A stretch of 64,000 nucleotides of DNA from Reticulitermes lucifugus (lineage: Eukaryota > Arthropoda > Insecta > Blattodea > Rhinotermitidae), in the NCBI GenBank assembly GCA_026260175.1, contig JAKCWW010001751.1, forward strand, positions 1 through 64,000, given 5' to 3'. The notes below the pieces were generated by a model. The model saw only the letters and a program-made list of their open reading frames with translations. It was not told the origin of the DNA and searched no databases. The position numbers were made by a program, and so were the translations under genes. This document shows positions 1-12,309 of this stretch, piece after piece. The number at the start of each line of letters is the position of its first letter. Position 1 is the stretch's first letter.

Positions 1-46
<46 letters not shown>

Positions 47-67
47 TGTGTGTGAGTGTGTGTATGT
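1..67. repeat. TG dinucleotide microsatellite
   Basis: The window opens inside an almost perfect TG run with two GAGTG interruptions, so its true left end lies outside the window. Confidence 0.97.
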
Positions 68-239
68 ACGATAATTTTATCCAGATCATCCCATTGTGTT
101 CATCTTATATGTGATATAAGATGTAACGCAACAAACGGTACGTAAGAATATTTTGTCGCGGTTTTACACAAGAAAAAAATCACTCGTAAATAACTTTTAT
201 AGTATTTTACTTTCAATTTGATTCATTAAAATATTTGGT

Positions 240-470
240 ATATTACAGACCATCACACTTCCAATCTCTATCACATTTTCGGCGTGACATAAAAAAGGAA
301 TGATGAAAATACGAGGAAGAAGGCGTAAACAGCTACTGGATGACCTTAAGGAAAAGAGAAGATACTGGAAATTGAAAGAGGAAGCACTAGATTGCACCCT
401 GTGGAGAACTCGCTTTGGAAGAGGCTGCGGACCTGTCGTAAGACAGACTACAGGAAGAGTGCATATAAAG
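240..470 (+). mobile_element. LINE 3' end: C-terminal reverse-transcriptase-ORF remnant
   Basis: An open frame from 300 reads RRRKQLLDDLKEKR, then WKLKEEALD, LWRTRFGRG and GPVVRQTT. I recognise this string as the widely repeated last part of a non-LTR retrotransposon ORF2 in arthropod genomes; that is recall of the family, not a search. Nothing upstream in the same frame encodes a polymerase, so the copy is 5'-truncated. The normal end near VVRQTTE is passed without a stop, and the frame runs to 539 by chance. It is a different LINE tail from the WI.LAQDR tail found elsewhere in the window. An antisense frame of 106 codons (197-517) covers the same bases and is a shadow. Confidence 0.65.
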
Positions 471-727
471 CAAGCAAACGTCAATTCTATACAAAACACT
501 CGACGCCTGGACTCCAATTTTACATATATCGCCCAATAATTATTTTATCCTACTTCTAAATATTTTAACACCACTAATATACATCTTATTAAGACCTACA
601 AAAAATTGAATACACCGCCAGTTGCTAACTGACCAAGACTGTAACCTGGTGGGATCTCACAGTAAAAACGATATATGGTGAATCCACATGTATTATATTT
701 TTACCTTGTTTTAAAGCATTGTATTGG

Positions 728-767
728 TAGCCTGATGATTGTCTGTTAAGACCGAAACATATAGCTG
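728..767 (+). ncRNA. Hammerhead-ribozyme-like motif (type I, slightly decayed)
   Basis: CTGATGA at 732-738 is followed by a hairpin (GTCT/AGAC, loop GTTA) and GAAAC at 754-758. Stem I is present: TAGC at 728-731 faces GCTG at 764-767. Stem III reads ACATATA where better copies here have ACATGTA or ACATATGTA, so one position (G16.2) appears lost. An AATAAAG signal follows at about 773. Hammerheads of this minimal stem III type are known from PLEs. I infer a PLE-derived 3' region. Confidence 0.5.
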
Positions 768-814
768 TTTTTGAATAAAGACAAATAGTTGTATTGGACG
801 AAATACTAAAGGTT

Positions 815-985
815 TATTTACGGAGCATGTATATATATGTATGTATGCATGCATGTAGTATGTATATACGAGTATGTGTGTATATATGTATGTATTTATG
901 TATGTGTGTACGTAAGTATGTAATATATGTATGTATTACGTAGGTATGTAATGTATATATGTACGTATGTATGTATGGTTTATAG
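815..985. repeat. TATG/TACG-rich microsatellite
   Basis: Degenerate runs of TATG, TATA, GTAC and GTATG units. The open frame on the other strand through here, rich in Tyr, Ile, His and Thr, is simply the translated repeat. Confidence 0.9.
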
Positions 986-3019
986 ACTATATAATTAATA
1001 TTTATTCCATTCGTCCTTCCCCGCAAATTTTGCTGTATATTGTGCACGCATTGTAGGCCTGTTGGTCTATCACTTCATGCCCTGTCGTAGAGTATAGCTC
1101 AGTATTTGTGGCGCCTAAGACTGAGCGGTGACCAGTAGATAAACCAGTCTCTTGTCTACACTTTTAAGGCTCTAGCTTATCTAAATAATTATTAAAATCC
1201 AATTCCTAAATCACAAAAAACACAGAATCTCCATTAGGAATACCGGTGACTGCTGTTTGTGGACAAAATCGTTCTTTGCTGTGAGAATAACAATAAACAA
1301 ACACACTGCTGGGGAAAAATAAAAGTTATTGAAAGTTAAAGCGGATGGTACGCAGCATGAACTGGTGTAAAGGCACAACACTGTAGTCTGTGCAGGAAAA
1401 GTGACTGACGTGTCATTTCATACATAATCGTATTTTATAAACCTTAACGAATGCGATCCGCGTAAAATTCTTCTGGTGTACCTTTGGCGTTCCTTTGGCC
1501 ATGGCAATTAAACAATTAATTATTCATCCAAAGGAGTAAAGGCGAAACAAATCTTTGTAAAACATATTTTCCCGTTGAATGTAAAACAACTGCACACACG
1601 GGGACTTGAAGTACGGACTGTTGACTAGGAGTCAGCCTTTGGGAGGTCCAGGGGCAGACCAAATCCAACAAGTTTTCTTCAAGTTTTACTAGATCCTAGA
1701 GCGAGTACTTAGTACACAATCTTTACGTTGCAGCAAATGCTTCTGATGCAGACCTTCCAACATCTACATCAAAATTCCACTGCAGCCCCGCCCTCCAAAT
1801 ATTATAACCTAAATTCAACCACAATACATCCTTCTCAATAATAATATTAAAATGCAAACTCAGTATTCTAGACAGCCTGCACAACCTCCCTCTGTTGCCT
1901 ACTAATATCAGTCCACCTCCCATCACCTTATGTTCTTCACTTCTGAAGGCTTCACCTTGTCTCCAACACACATTTACCAGAAGTAAGAGTGGCCACTGCC
2001 AAGGAATATTCAAGGCCATGGCTTTTATGATACGCACCGTAATGAATGCAGCGTCGTCACTACCTTCCTGTCTTTCTTCTTCTTATTATTTTCAGGCTTT
2101 AAAGAAGTAAGAACTACTCGATTGATTGTAAAACCCCTCTTAAAACTAAGGGACTCATTATCCTAAAATTATGGCATAGCTATTTTATCCTTTCCAACTT
2201 TCAAACGCAACACAAATATACTCTGTTAGAAAAGTGCAGAGATTGTTAATGGTAAAGCACGCGGTAATTGGTTACCATTGTGCTTAAAAAGATTAAATGG
2301 GTAGAGTTTGTTTTGGTTATTACTTCCAAGCAAAATGAAAGACAGTAAATGCTGGCTTGGGAAGAATAGAAAAACTGGTGAATCTATTTCATGAAAACAT
2401 CGATCAAAGTGCGACGTATGTTCCTGTTGCAGCCTGTCAGCTAGAGACTACTCAATTTACTGCCACCATTGACATTTCTGTTCGAGATTTATGGCCCATT
2501 CCAGACATAGCACTATGCACTTAGCTATGTTTAAACTTTCAACAGACCGACGTTTGATGTTAGCCCAAAGAAAGTACAATATTACATTTTCTTGCCTTAT
2601 GCGTTTTCAGCCTGGGCTTACGCAAGAAACAGACACAGAAGTCTTAGAAGGGCAGCGATTTTGGTAATAAATTAAAAATAGTGTATTAAATTTTTACCAA
2701 AATTTCCGTAATGTGTAACAAAACTGAATATTCAAAGTACAAGTTCCTATACTAAAGATGTTAAGACGATTTACATACGGCAATTGACATGTCTGAATTA
2801 AATACTGCAGGTGTTTCATCTCGACATTTATGAACTCCAAATGTTTTAGTGTGGCCGTGAACTTCGCTTCTGACCCTGACAGAGGAGCATACATTACGAC
2901 GTCTGAGAGCGGGTTGCTGCAGGATATTGGGGCCTACAAGAGACGAGGCACAAATGGCGAAAATTGCGTAACACCAAGCTCCATAACTCTTACTGTTCAA
3001 GATTTACTTTTAGGATGAC
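986..3019. other. No gene seen
   Basis: A+T-rich sequence. Small open frames (at most 104 codons, e.g. 1723-2037 minus) show no domain or codon pattern I trust. No tRNA-like, LINE or fold-back signature was found by eye. Confidence 0.6.
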
Positions 3020-3335
3020 ACAGGAAGCGAATGAGATAGGCCGGGCATGTAGCTGGTGTAGGTGATATAAGAAATACATACACAGTTTTATTTGGGAGAA
3101 CTGCTTGGGAGACGTAGGTGTGAAAGCGACGATGATGAATTAGTCTTAAATAAATATGGAAGGTTTGAGTTAAGGTAACCTGGCCAGCATAGAATTCAAA
3201 GAGGCGCTTTTGTGCACTGCAGTATACCTTGGCATTACATAAAATGTGGTATAAATTGCGGTGAATGTCTTAAACAAATGAGCGACTACTAGCTTCTCAA
3301 GATTGACTCTGTTCCATGGAGCCGGAGTACGTTAC
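3020..3335 (+). mobile_element. LINE tail fragment, both ends of the last domain
   Basis: Translation near 3025 gives RMR*AGHVAGVGD followed by NTYTVLFGRTAWET, the decayed form of the common LINE tail RMRWAGHVARMG..YRVLVGKPEG. Near 3270-3330 another frame gives QMSDY*LLKIDSVPW, matching the conserved bases after the ORF (LSDYQLLKKDSAPW when read through). The middle (WEDNIK, LAQDR) is mostly eroded, with several frame breaks and stops. It belongs to the same family as the pieces at 6230, 16122, 19150, 52945 and 60190. Confidence 0.6.
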
Positions 3336-5195
3336 ATCCAAAGCGGTCTTAAAGTATCATCACGAACACAACTAGGGATAGGTCTGCTCTGTTTCTAATT
3401 ACCATCCTAAGACATTTGATTGGCGTGGAACCATATCACGCATTTTATAATTCGGTACTAGGCGGGAGCACGCAATAATCTTGAAGCGTCTGCCCCTTTG
3501 GCTCCAGTGAATGAGGCAGTGATCCCCATTAATTAGGAGTGCAGCTGTTCACAGAGAAGTGTCGATAAGGATTCTTAGAAGTCGATCCCAGCCTTCAGAT
3601 GCAGACCCCCATCAACAATTTTCACACCTGTGTTCTCTGTCCACCCTCCCTGATGCCGAACCAAAAACCGGACCTGATTCAGTTCTTCAGTTGAGAAGGC
3701 AGGAATCCTAATGGAATGGGTCCAGTAGGAGATAACCTCAACCACTTGAACGTAAACCTAAGAAGTACGTCACTGGCAACTGCCGGAGAGCTATTGGAGA
3801 CCAACAACTGCAAGGGATCCAAACAAGTGTAGCAGCCGTTTTCACCTGGGGACGATTGCAAGTCAAGTTTGATAAAACATTTTTCTCTGTTTCATTTATT
3901 AGCTGATAGAAAGTGTATCTACCCAAATATGCAAAGGGAATTTTTTCCGATTTATCACCAGAAAAATCGGTATTTATCTTAAAATTGGTCAAAAATTGAA
4001 ACAAGTTATCTATATGTAATTTACTGAATGTTTAAGATTTCGACAGAGTTCGCCTTATGTACGGGATCGTCTGATATTTTAACACATAAGGAAGTCGAGA
4101 AACGCACTGACACTTATGTCAGATATGCTGTCGTCAGAGTTATTTCCCTTGCGTTTGTACATATCCTTGCTACTGCGTTTTATGCAGGGCAGCGATGGTG
4201 GAAGGCAAGTAATTGTGACGTAAATTCTCGTGTAGGTGACCAAGAAGGCTGCAGGATAGTAAAACTAAGAAAGCTTCAGCCTTCTGTCTAGTACCAGTGC
4301 AGACACCAGTCCAGATAATTTTGTTCTTTTTACACAAATAAAATGCCTTCCGACCTCGATGTTCGAGGCCGATCATAAAAGGTTTTTATTTGCGTATCGT
4401 AGGATTGGATCTGGTTTATTAACTGCCTGTAAGATGATCTTGTAACAACGTATCATGTCACATCAGCAAGAATGCGATTTGCTCCTCTTGAGTATGAAGT
4501 TTAAATTCCGTGGTTTTTCTCAGAATCTTCAAGAACATCTGCCTTCCTTCTATGTACGGATTATGTTAAACCTTGTTTCAGCTTAAAACATTCGTTTATT
4601 TTATTACTATAATAATGTAATTGGGGCTCAGCATATCTTCACTGCGGTTTATTATTGACATCTTCCGTTCCTATTCGTGAGCACATTCTAACACACCTAA
4701 CGCCAGAATAGCAAGCGTTACATTTCTATATAGAGACCACGGATCTCTACATACTTTGTGGACGTACTGAAGAGGTCTTCGCAAAAATTATTCTTTGTGT
4801 TATGGAGGGTTAAAACTTTTAGTGTTTCAAAGTATTAACTTATGGTCCCTATCTGTCTGTTGGTTTTTTCTCTCTCTTCCTCTGGTGAGTCAAGCAGACA
4901 TCAGTAGCGTAGACACTAACAGATAAATTTTAGTAAACCTTGATATGAACCTTTCGTAATTAGATAGAGGCCTTACAACTTCACATGTCTTAACGTAATA
5001 AAAATAGTAATATGACGTCCGTGCAAATTTGTGAAGTCGTATTATTAGTACTCTCATAAACAGAACTCAAGAATGAAGTACGGTAATTAATACTTGGAAA
5101 GTATTCTTCTTGCGATATGCACCGTTATAGGACAAAAGTAAAAATAAAGTTCACCCTATAACAGTCCTTGAAGGGCCAAGGGAGGAGTAGAGGTA
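3336..5195. other. No gene seen
   Basis: Unassigned A+T-rich sequence. Four small overlapping frames between 3679 and 4376 look like chance. A short palindrome around GACCTCGATGTTCGAGGCC lies at about 4353-4373. Confidence 0.55.
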
Positions 5196-5405
5196 TAGAT
5201 TTATTATTTATTTAATATCGGTGCTAGATGGGGTGGGTGGTCAATGCCAGGCCCCGGCCCCTTTGCCCCCGGGAAAGAGACCCGGTACCCATTTTACAGG
5301 AGACTGGGTGGGCCCCAGCATCGGCCTGAAAGGGTGCGGAAAATCTCGCCCCCACCGGGATTCAATCCCCGAACCGTCCAGCCCGTAACGAGTCTCTATA
5401 CCGAG
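5196..5405 (-). mobile_element. tRNA-derived SINE (family B)
   Basis: Read on the minus strand, the head starts near 5405 with a tRNA-like stretch, and a B-box-like GGGGATTGAATCCCGG lies near 5358. The body contains GCTGGGGCCCACCCAGTC and then AAAATGGGTACCGGG; the same body order (GGGGCCCAC..AGCCT, then AATG.GTACC.GG) recurs at 13690, 14490, 22080, 23075 and 51215. The 3' end is A/T-rich (TAAATAAATAATAAAT). It is much more G+C-rich than its flanks. Overlapping open frames on both strands of this unit are artefacts. Confidence 0.6.
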
Positions 5406-5659
5406 TACAATATCCCGGCCCACACCGTTACAAGGAAATGGTGCGTAAATATGACACCTCAGGAAGTAGGCTGGTATTTCGAGTATAACTCTGTATTCAT
5501 TGATTTTATTTGTTACATGCATACTGATTGCTGAAACAACTCTTTATATTAACAGGGAAGGAGGTTTTTTCTTCCGAATTTTCATTAAAATAACTTTCAA
5601 AAAGTAATTCAATTCTGTTATTATACGGATTCCAATTTAAAATATTTTGCTAATCAAAA

Positions 5660-5908
5660 CCGCCGCGCGGTCTAAGGCGTGGGTCTGCGGCTGCTCGCTT
5701 GCTAGGTTTGTAGGTTAAAATCCTGCCGGGGGCATGGATGTCTGTCTCTTGTGAGTGTTGTGTGTTTTGTCAGGTCGAGGTCTTTTTGTCGGGCTGATCA
5801 CTCGTCCAGAGAAGTCCTACCGGGTGTGTTGTGTCTGAGTGTGATCGTCAAGCCTCGATAATGAGGAGACCCTGGCCCACTAGTGGATGTTGCGCCATAG
5901 AAAAAAAA
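5660..5908 (+). mobile_element. tRNA-derived SINE (family A), near full length
   Basis: The head GCGCGGTCTAAGGCGTGGG is an A-box-like region, followed by a worn B box (GTAGGTTAAAATCCTGCC). The body (GGCATGGATGTCTGTCTC, GTGTTGTGTGT, CGGGCTG..C.CTCGTCCAGAG) and 3' end (CCTGGCCCA, then GCGCCATAG plus eight A) match the copy at 15545-15788 over most of its length. A weak direct repeat (TCAAAACCG against TCACAACCG) flanks it. SINEs are transcribed by Pol III and moved by LINE enzymes; this copy shows no sign of coding. Confidence 0.8.
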
Positions 5909-6229
5909 GTCACAACCGAGAGGCTACGCACTAAAATTTGTCAAGAAATAAAACTTTGTGACGACAGAAATATTCGATCTGCCGCAAAAGTCTTGTAATA
6001 ATTTGATATTCATTGGAACGGATAATACCACGTAGTGCCCTACTTAGTGGAACACAGTCCTTCTTCAGAAGCTAAGTATTCCTCAGCGAATTAAACAATT
6101 ACAAGCCTTTTATGGAACTTAATTACCATTTCACAGCAACTCGGCACTCTTCCCTATTCTGAGCCAGACAAATCCAGTTCATACTTTCCCCTTACATTTT
6201 TTTAATATTTATAATATTACTATCCTTCT

Positions 6230-6440
6230 AGCTACTCATAGATCTTTAAAAAATTTGTTTCCTTCCGGCCTGCCCACCAAAACCCTGAAATGATTTTCTG
6301 CTGTGTAATGCTCGAAACATGTCCCAACCATCTCATCCTTTTTGATCTGATCACCCTAATAATATTCAGCTATTTGCTCAAAGCCTGAGGCTTCTCATTA
6401 TGCAGCTTTTCAGCCCCCTGTTCTGTTCTCCCTCCTACCC
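6230..6440 (-). mobile_element. LINE tail fragment
   Basis: Minus-strand translation gives KLHNEKPQALSK, then LNIIRVIRSKRMRWLGHV, then SSITQQKIISGFW, with at least one stop. This matches the well-known arthropod LINE tail (KLHNEEL..LYSSPNIIRVIKSRRMRWAGHVARMG). It is the most N-terminal and most readable of the family L fragments in this window. The WEDNIK/LAQDR part is missing on its downstream side, so the piece is truncated at both ends. Confidence 0.65.
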
Positions 6441-7045
6441 TTCTCAGTGTACGTCCTTTGCGTAAGACTGAAAGAGTTTGTATACGAGGTAACTCACTGT
6501 CGCGTATTCTCCGTAGAAACAATTATTCTGTTGCGATGTTAAGAACTATCATCGCTTCTCCGAATAAGGGATGAGTGAACCTCAAAAATGGTCCTCAGTC
6601 TTTCTAGTATCACGGACCACATACAAAATCTCACTAATTCTGCAGAAATCCTACCCGGAATTATCTCAACTCGCGGGCCCCTAAGGCATAAACCGCTGTA
6701 ACACAACCTTCCAAAAATTACAAAAAAGGAACATACTTCAAGTCCCAGAAACCGTTATTAATTCAATATAAAAATTGATTAGAAGAGCCATTATTTCCTA
6801 ACAGTAATGACAGTAGAAGGAAGATTAGTAAAAACCTAGAGGAAACATTACATTATCTTCTACTGAGGAGAATCGACATGTATAATAACATTATTCCATA
6901 TGAACAGATTTTCTATATTGTAAAAATATTTAATAGAATTTTTGTCCTTCTAGCCTAACAGAAAGACTAAAATAATCTCTCGGACTCCGTGGCCAGGCCT
7001 AGAGAAAATCCATGGGTTCGCGAACCACACTTTGATAACACTACA

Positions 7046-7084
7046 ACAGAGGAGACCCTGGCCCGAATGAGGCTGCATGCCATT
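7046..7084 (+). mobile_element. SINE family A 3'-end fragment
   Basis: GAGGAGACCCTGGCCC is identical to the same 16 bases in the SINE at 5660-5908, followed by a similar GGCTGCATGCCATTA. Only the 3' region is recognisable. Confidence 0.4.
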
Positions 7085-7401
7085 ACACTAAAGCCGGTGC
7101 TTCTGGCGAGGTAGCAAGCGTTCATTACAGAGAAGAGTGTTAAGGGGAACACTTGCTGTGGGTCCCTCCAGACTGCGCTCTTGCTGCAAGATGTGAAAGA
7201 CGGCTGCTGACATAAGCGATGTGTTCACCCGCCTCACACCTTGCAGTTAAAACCTCCTCCCCTTGTGTACTTTCTTATGTGGAATTGAAAGAAAAATATG
7301 TCTCCTTTTGAAAGTAAACAAATTTTAAGTAATTACGTAAAAAAGACAGCCCAATTAGATGGGTTTAAAAGTTCTGAGATCATGAGAAGGGAAATTCAAA
7401 C

Positions 7402-7585
7402 ACAAAAATTCAGTGATTTCAGGCTTCCGCCGCGATGTTGATGAGATCTGCACTTTTCTGGGATATTACGCGGCATCGTGTGGTAATTGTTTACCGACGT
7501 TTCGGGACAACTTATCGGTCGGTAAACAATTACCACACGACGCCGTGTAATACCCCAGAAGAGCGCAGATCTCACAAAAATTCAG
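7402..7585. mobile_element. Small fold-back element with 12-bp TSD
   Basis: ACAAAAATTCAG occurs at 7402-7413 and again at 7574-7585, flanking a 160-bp insert. Inside are two inverted arms of about 55 bp (7443-7497 and 7519-7573) that are about 90% alike. They contain GGTAATTGTTTACCGACG and its complement. A further 29 bases (7414-7442, with GGCTTCCGCCGCGATG) lie outside the arms at one end only. The larger copy at 40422-40689 carries the same arms and the same one-sided tail, in opposite orientation. The turn falls in what is the stem II part of a hammerhead-like sequence in the other copy. I infer a retroposed fold-back of PLE type. No protein is encoded. Confidence 0.8.
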
Positions 7586-7949
7586 CGTTTTTAACATTTT
7601 ATTATTGACGTGTTCCTTGGTCTCGAAGTGAAACTTGACCTACTGCTTTCTAATGGCAGCTTAATTTTTATCTGAAACTGCGTGATGCCGTGCGTTACAA
7701 GCACAAGTCACAGCGACAAACATTCATTCCATACTCAAAATTGATAAAATATTTTGCTTCTATTCAAACAGTGCTCGCTAATGTTCGAAATACATTTCAC
7801 GTATCCCATATGCGGCTTCACGTACCCACTCATGAAGCTTCAATTAAGTAGAAGACCAAGAAGGCATATGGGGAGGTTGAGTCAAAGTACACACATCATT
7901 ATTCTCGGAAGTCTGCGAACAGAGAGGTTCGGGCACAGGATGCTTTAGC

Positions 7950-8110
7950 TCCGCGGAATGAGAGCCCGGTACTCAAGGCACAGGAACCTTGGTGGGCTAT
8001 AGAGGTGGTGTGGGTGCTTTGAAGAAAAGAAAGATCTGTCACCAACGCCGGGGATCACATCCCAGTTCCTCGGTCGTCCAGCCCCTGGCATAGTCAATGT
8101 ACGAACTAAG
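7950..8110 (-). mobile_element. SINE-like copy, family B (diverged)
   Basis: On the minus strand GGGGCTGGACGACCGAGG is followed by a B-box-like GGGATGTGATCCCCGG. The order and wording resemble the heads at 5196-5405 and 13690-13890. The body is poorly conserved, so the lower boundary is uncertain. Confidence 0.4.
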
Positions 8111-8340
8111 CTATAACCACAGGTATTTACAAAAACAGATGGGAAGATAATATTGAAAATAATGTTTCGATAAATATGGAATGGAGATGAGAAAAGTAAA
8201 TTTACCTGCATCACTATGGTGGACTTTAGTAAATACGGTGCTGTACTTTTACATGAAAGCAGGAATTAAAGCTATTTGACAGTGGCGTAGCTAACTGGTC
8301 GTGGGCCATCGCTATTCGATAATCAGTGGTTCCCTTTTAA

Positions 8341-8510
8341 GTTGTAGCGAAGTTACTCTCAGATATCGTAACAGGGATCCAGAACACCGCCTTCTGTCAG
8401 AAAACTGACTTCAGTACGGAGAAACCCAAAACAAATTAAAGTATTCTGTACGTTTGACTTTTCTTACTCACGGGGTGCCCGTGACGCGGGGTCTCTGCGA
8501 GAGCCTTAAC
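8341..8510 (+). repeat. Dispersed repeat E, copy 1
   Basis: Starts TAGCGAAGTTACTC, then ATCCAGAA, GCCTTCTG, GTATTCTGTACGTTTG and a G+C-rich end with GGGGTGCCCG. The same blocks occur in the same order and spacing at 19557-19735. The class is unknown. A CAGTGGCGTAGCTAA string just upstream (8280) resembles the first bases of some hAT-type ends, but no matching right end was found. Confidence 0.5.
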
Positions 8511-8520
8511 TACGACACTG

Positions 8521-10192
8521 ATAGCTAAGTACATGTGGAATTTTTCGAGGAAGATTCTGTACCACGGATTTAATTACGTCTTGTCAGAATAGGCCTGTAT
8601 ACTTCGAACTGACAACACTCTTTGGACTTGTAATATTTTATAGATATTTAGTAACTTAATAGTGAACTGAAGTGTGAGGTTTCAGGTAACCACTTTGTGA
8701 GTGGTGCGTAAAATTTACTCCGGAGGAAACCTTGGTCGCACGTTTGACTCCTGCTCGAAGCAGTATGTACGTGTATATGCCGTCTTTCTTGTCGTGTGTT
8801 GTCCTCTATAGTTAAATCCTGGCGATGACATTATTGCTTGCAGAAGGATTCATAGCTTGGAATATGAAATTTGAATCCGATCCAACTGATGAAACATGAA
8901 GAAGGGGAAGAGGAATCGATGATGTTCTTACTGTTCATCTGAACAGTTAATTTGCAATTTAATCACTTCACCCTTCCCTTTTCAGTAGCATAAATTGTTA
9001 GCAATCAGATTATTACAGAATTAAATCCTTTCAAAACTATGGGTACACTAAAAATGCATTCGTAACAATTGCGTAAAGAATAAGAAGTATCCCTTCGAAG
9101 CAAGAAATTGAAATAAATATTTACAAATTTCAGTTTCTACCTCACGGTAAAAACACTGCTTTTGCCTTATGGAGAGGCATCGATTAATGAAGTTATGTAA
9201 GTGATCACCGTCATTCTGAGAGCCGTGAGAAATGTAAGTACACAAATAAGCTGTAACTATTAAAGTAGGTGGTTCGTATATCTACCACTGTGCCTGGAAG
9301 AGTTAACATAAGATTACCATAACGATTCCCGCAAAACGTATTTCCCAATGCTGAGTACTCACATTGCTAATATCAATAATAATAGGACAAAATTATGACA
9401 GACACAAAAATTACTACACGTAAAAGTATTTTTTCTCAGTTCTTGTTTTTACGAAGGATATATGCAGCTAAACATGTGCACACAAAACTTTCAAAGCACC
9501 CTGTTCTTTTCTGTAATAGCAGAAATAATGAGGCGTTAAACAGCTCCTATATTTGCATTATATTGTCTTCATAAACTACGGAGAGTTAAAGGCTACTAAA
9601 CGAACAGAAATAGCATTCACTGCTGCGGAAACTTACAGTACTTACAAACGACTGCATAATATAAGTAAATGCATTTAAGATTTGACATTTTGCTGTCTAC
9701 TGTCACTTTACCACCTCATAATCACTTCAGGTAATCTTATTTTACTTCGGACCTTCACGCATGAGTTCAGATACGCTGGATGTACTTAGATATTCAGGCG
9801 CTTTCAGCATTCCGAAAGCGTAACCTTATTAAATAAGATCAGTACCGTTTAACTTGTCAAAGCATTTTCATGCTTTTACTGGCATTTTATTTGACAAACA
9901 AAATAAATATTTATTTTTAAGTCACGAAGTAAGGAATTTATACTGACTAAAACAAAGATATTAGGATGCAGAAAGATAAAATAGTGTGCAGGAAGAAGCA
10001 TCAGTGTGTGGCCGGCTTAACGTGAAAAAGCTCCCTTGAACATATGTTAGACTACGTAATGCACAAAACAGACCCTATGAAACGAAACTGAATACGTGAA
10101 ATCCGTAACGAAGTGGGCACACCGTTGCATTCTGAATGCTCCTAGAAGCTGCGTAAATGTTTGGTGAAGAAATTAATAATCTGAAATACAGT
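8521..10192. other. No gene seen
   Basis: A+T-rich sequence without recognisable elements; only short chance frames. Confidence 0.55.
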
Positions 10193-10238
10193 TATTGTTG
10201 TTTGTGTTGTTGTTGTTGTTGTGGTGGTGGTGGTGGTT
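10193..10238. repeat. TTG then GTG trinucleotide repeat
   Basis: A TTG run passes directly into a GTG/GGT run, a simple compound microsatellite. Confidence 0.9.
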
Positions 10239-11109
10239 GTCCTTTCTTACCATAGACAATACATCATACTATCACCACTACGTTTCCTGTTACTGCTAGC
10301 AGTTAGGTTACTGGATTTCGGATGAGTCTCTTCCTATTTACGAATTCATGATTTTCGATGGTAGCAAATTATAAGTAGGAGGTTTGGGTGTGGAGAAGTG
10401 CTTGATAAGAGGCGTGGCATAAAATTATAAGGCACAGCTGAATCTGTGCCAAGGTGTCCCAGAGCGTTCGGATGTCCAGATGGCGTCGCCGGCGGGTGCC
10501 TTCTGTGTTCCCTTTGTGAGGCGAATACATGCTGTAAAAGAGCTCAGACTGCTGTCGGCTCAGCATTATCATTCTTACTGCAACAACATTTCTAGGAGTA
10601 AGCTTCACTTTTTGGTGGCAGAAATTGTTTTTCTCAGACGATTTAGCAGTTTTGAAAACAAGAGGGCTGTACCTCCATTATTAAAGCAGGCGACCTGCGA
10701 CGGGTACAATACTACGAAGATCCAAAAACCCTGAGACTGGTAGCGCTAGTTCTGCACAGTTCCAATCCCAAAAGACTGTAAGACAGTTATGTTGGTGTTG
10801 TCTGCAGTAGGAACAAAAATCTGTAATTGAAGTGGCCACTAATTACATGGTATTTATAGAGCGCTGGAAGAAAATCATCACTTCTTTCGAAAATAATGCA
10901 GACAGGGTGACAAAATGTCGTGGTAACATACGTTTGCATTTCTGTTTCAAGTAAGAAATGCAGGCCAACACAGGTCAACCATTTCTATTCGTTTTATACT
11001 TTTCGTTTAAATATCTCATGCAGCGTTAAAGTTATGGAAAAAAATGTGCCGGACACACAATGCACGTTTAACTTGGCTTTACAACTTTTTTCGAAACATT
11101 TTTGCTTTG

Positions 11110-11111
<2 letters not shown>

Positions 11112-11144
<33 letters not shown>
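11112..11144. repeat. TA microsatellite
   Basis: A nearly pure TA run ending in ATAGATATAT. The Tyr-Ile repeat peptide read through it is an artefact. Confidence 0.95.
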
Positions 11145-11145
<1 letters not shown>

Positions 11146-12299
11146 TATATTTGGCTACTTAAGAAAGAGACCGGTGCAGAAATTCTATCAAGTGGTCTTT
11201 ACTTTTATATTATTTACAGCAAAACTAAAATTGATGTGCAACAATTAAACTAATATAAGATTTAATTAAATATCCGTCCAGCCGTTCTAGCATTTTTACT
11301 TAAAAAGAAAGAGGAGCAGAGCAGAAGTGACGAGATCAATCGGCGCAAACTTACAAATTTTTGTCAGCGTATAATATTGTATAATTTTTTTGGAACAAGA
11401 GTGTTTGTATAGAGAAAGAGCAATGAATTTAATTAACCCATTACGTGGAAATGTAAGTTCAGATTAAGATTAGAACGTGAATATGTAGAACTATTCCTCA
11501 CATCCTAAATGAAATTATATATTCCCGTTAAAAATCCAAAATAGATAGCAATATTTCTCAAACAGCTTGCATTTCCTACGGTTTATGCATATATATCTGG
11601 AAGTAATCTTCAGAAATTTGAGTTTAACTAATAAATCATTTCCTTAACTTTCGGTTCCCGGCTTTATCTGTCACAGACTACAAACCTCTCACCCAACGTT
11701 TCTTCAGTCATTCCGTGCTTGGCGATATCAGCAAGTGGGCAATCTGACAAACACATTTCACCGTCCTGTTTCTGCTGTTAAGTTTTCACTCTCAGTTTTA
11801 AATTCTGATCTGAATAAATTTAAAATTCAGGTACGTCCACAACAACACGGGTGCTACTTGATTGTCGCTGCAAGCAACCAGTGACTGCTTGGCAGAAGTC
11901 GTCCTACAGGACTCGTTACTCAGGCAGACGAAAGGAATCAGGTTCCGCTAATTATAAAAAGTTCATGTAATTCCACTACAGTTAAAAGAAGTTAACTTGG
12001 ATTCACTCCAAGAAAAAAGCATAAAATGCACTTTCTGCCTCATTACCCTATATGCAACGTGTTATTCTTATCTGCCAGCATAAAATATTTCCTATAGCTA
12101 CTTTCATACGTAGTAGAAGTTGTGACTAGGCAACCTGGCCTCGTTCTCTCCCTGCATTCTCCTAATCACTTTCTCCAAACACCCTCACACTATATCCGAT
12201 TACCACTTTACTCATATATGAACAACAGCAGGAAATACGAGTACTATACGAGAAGAAAGTTTCCTATCTTACGGCGAGCACGTTAAGTGTCAAATATAA
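11145..12299. other. No gene seen
   Basis: Unassigned. GTCCAGCCGTTCTAGC at about 11275 resembles the CAGCCGTTCTCGAGCGG string at 42212, a phrase common near ends of insect repeats, but no element could be bounded. Confidence 0.5.
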
Positions 12300-12309
12300 G
12301 AAAATACGT

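Noticed and set aside
814-1047. 77-codon minus-strand frame rich in His, Thr, Tyr, Ile
   Set aside because: Translated TATG microsatellite.
8280-8300. hAT 5' end (CAGTGGCGTAGCTAA)
   Set aside because: No complementary right end or 8-bp TSD found in the window.
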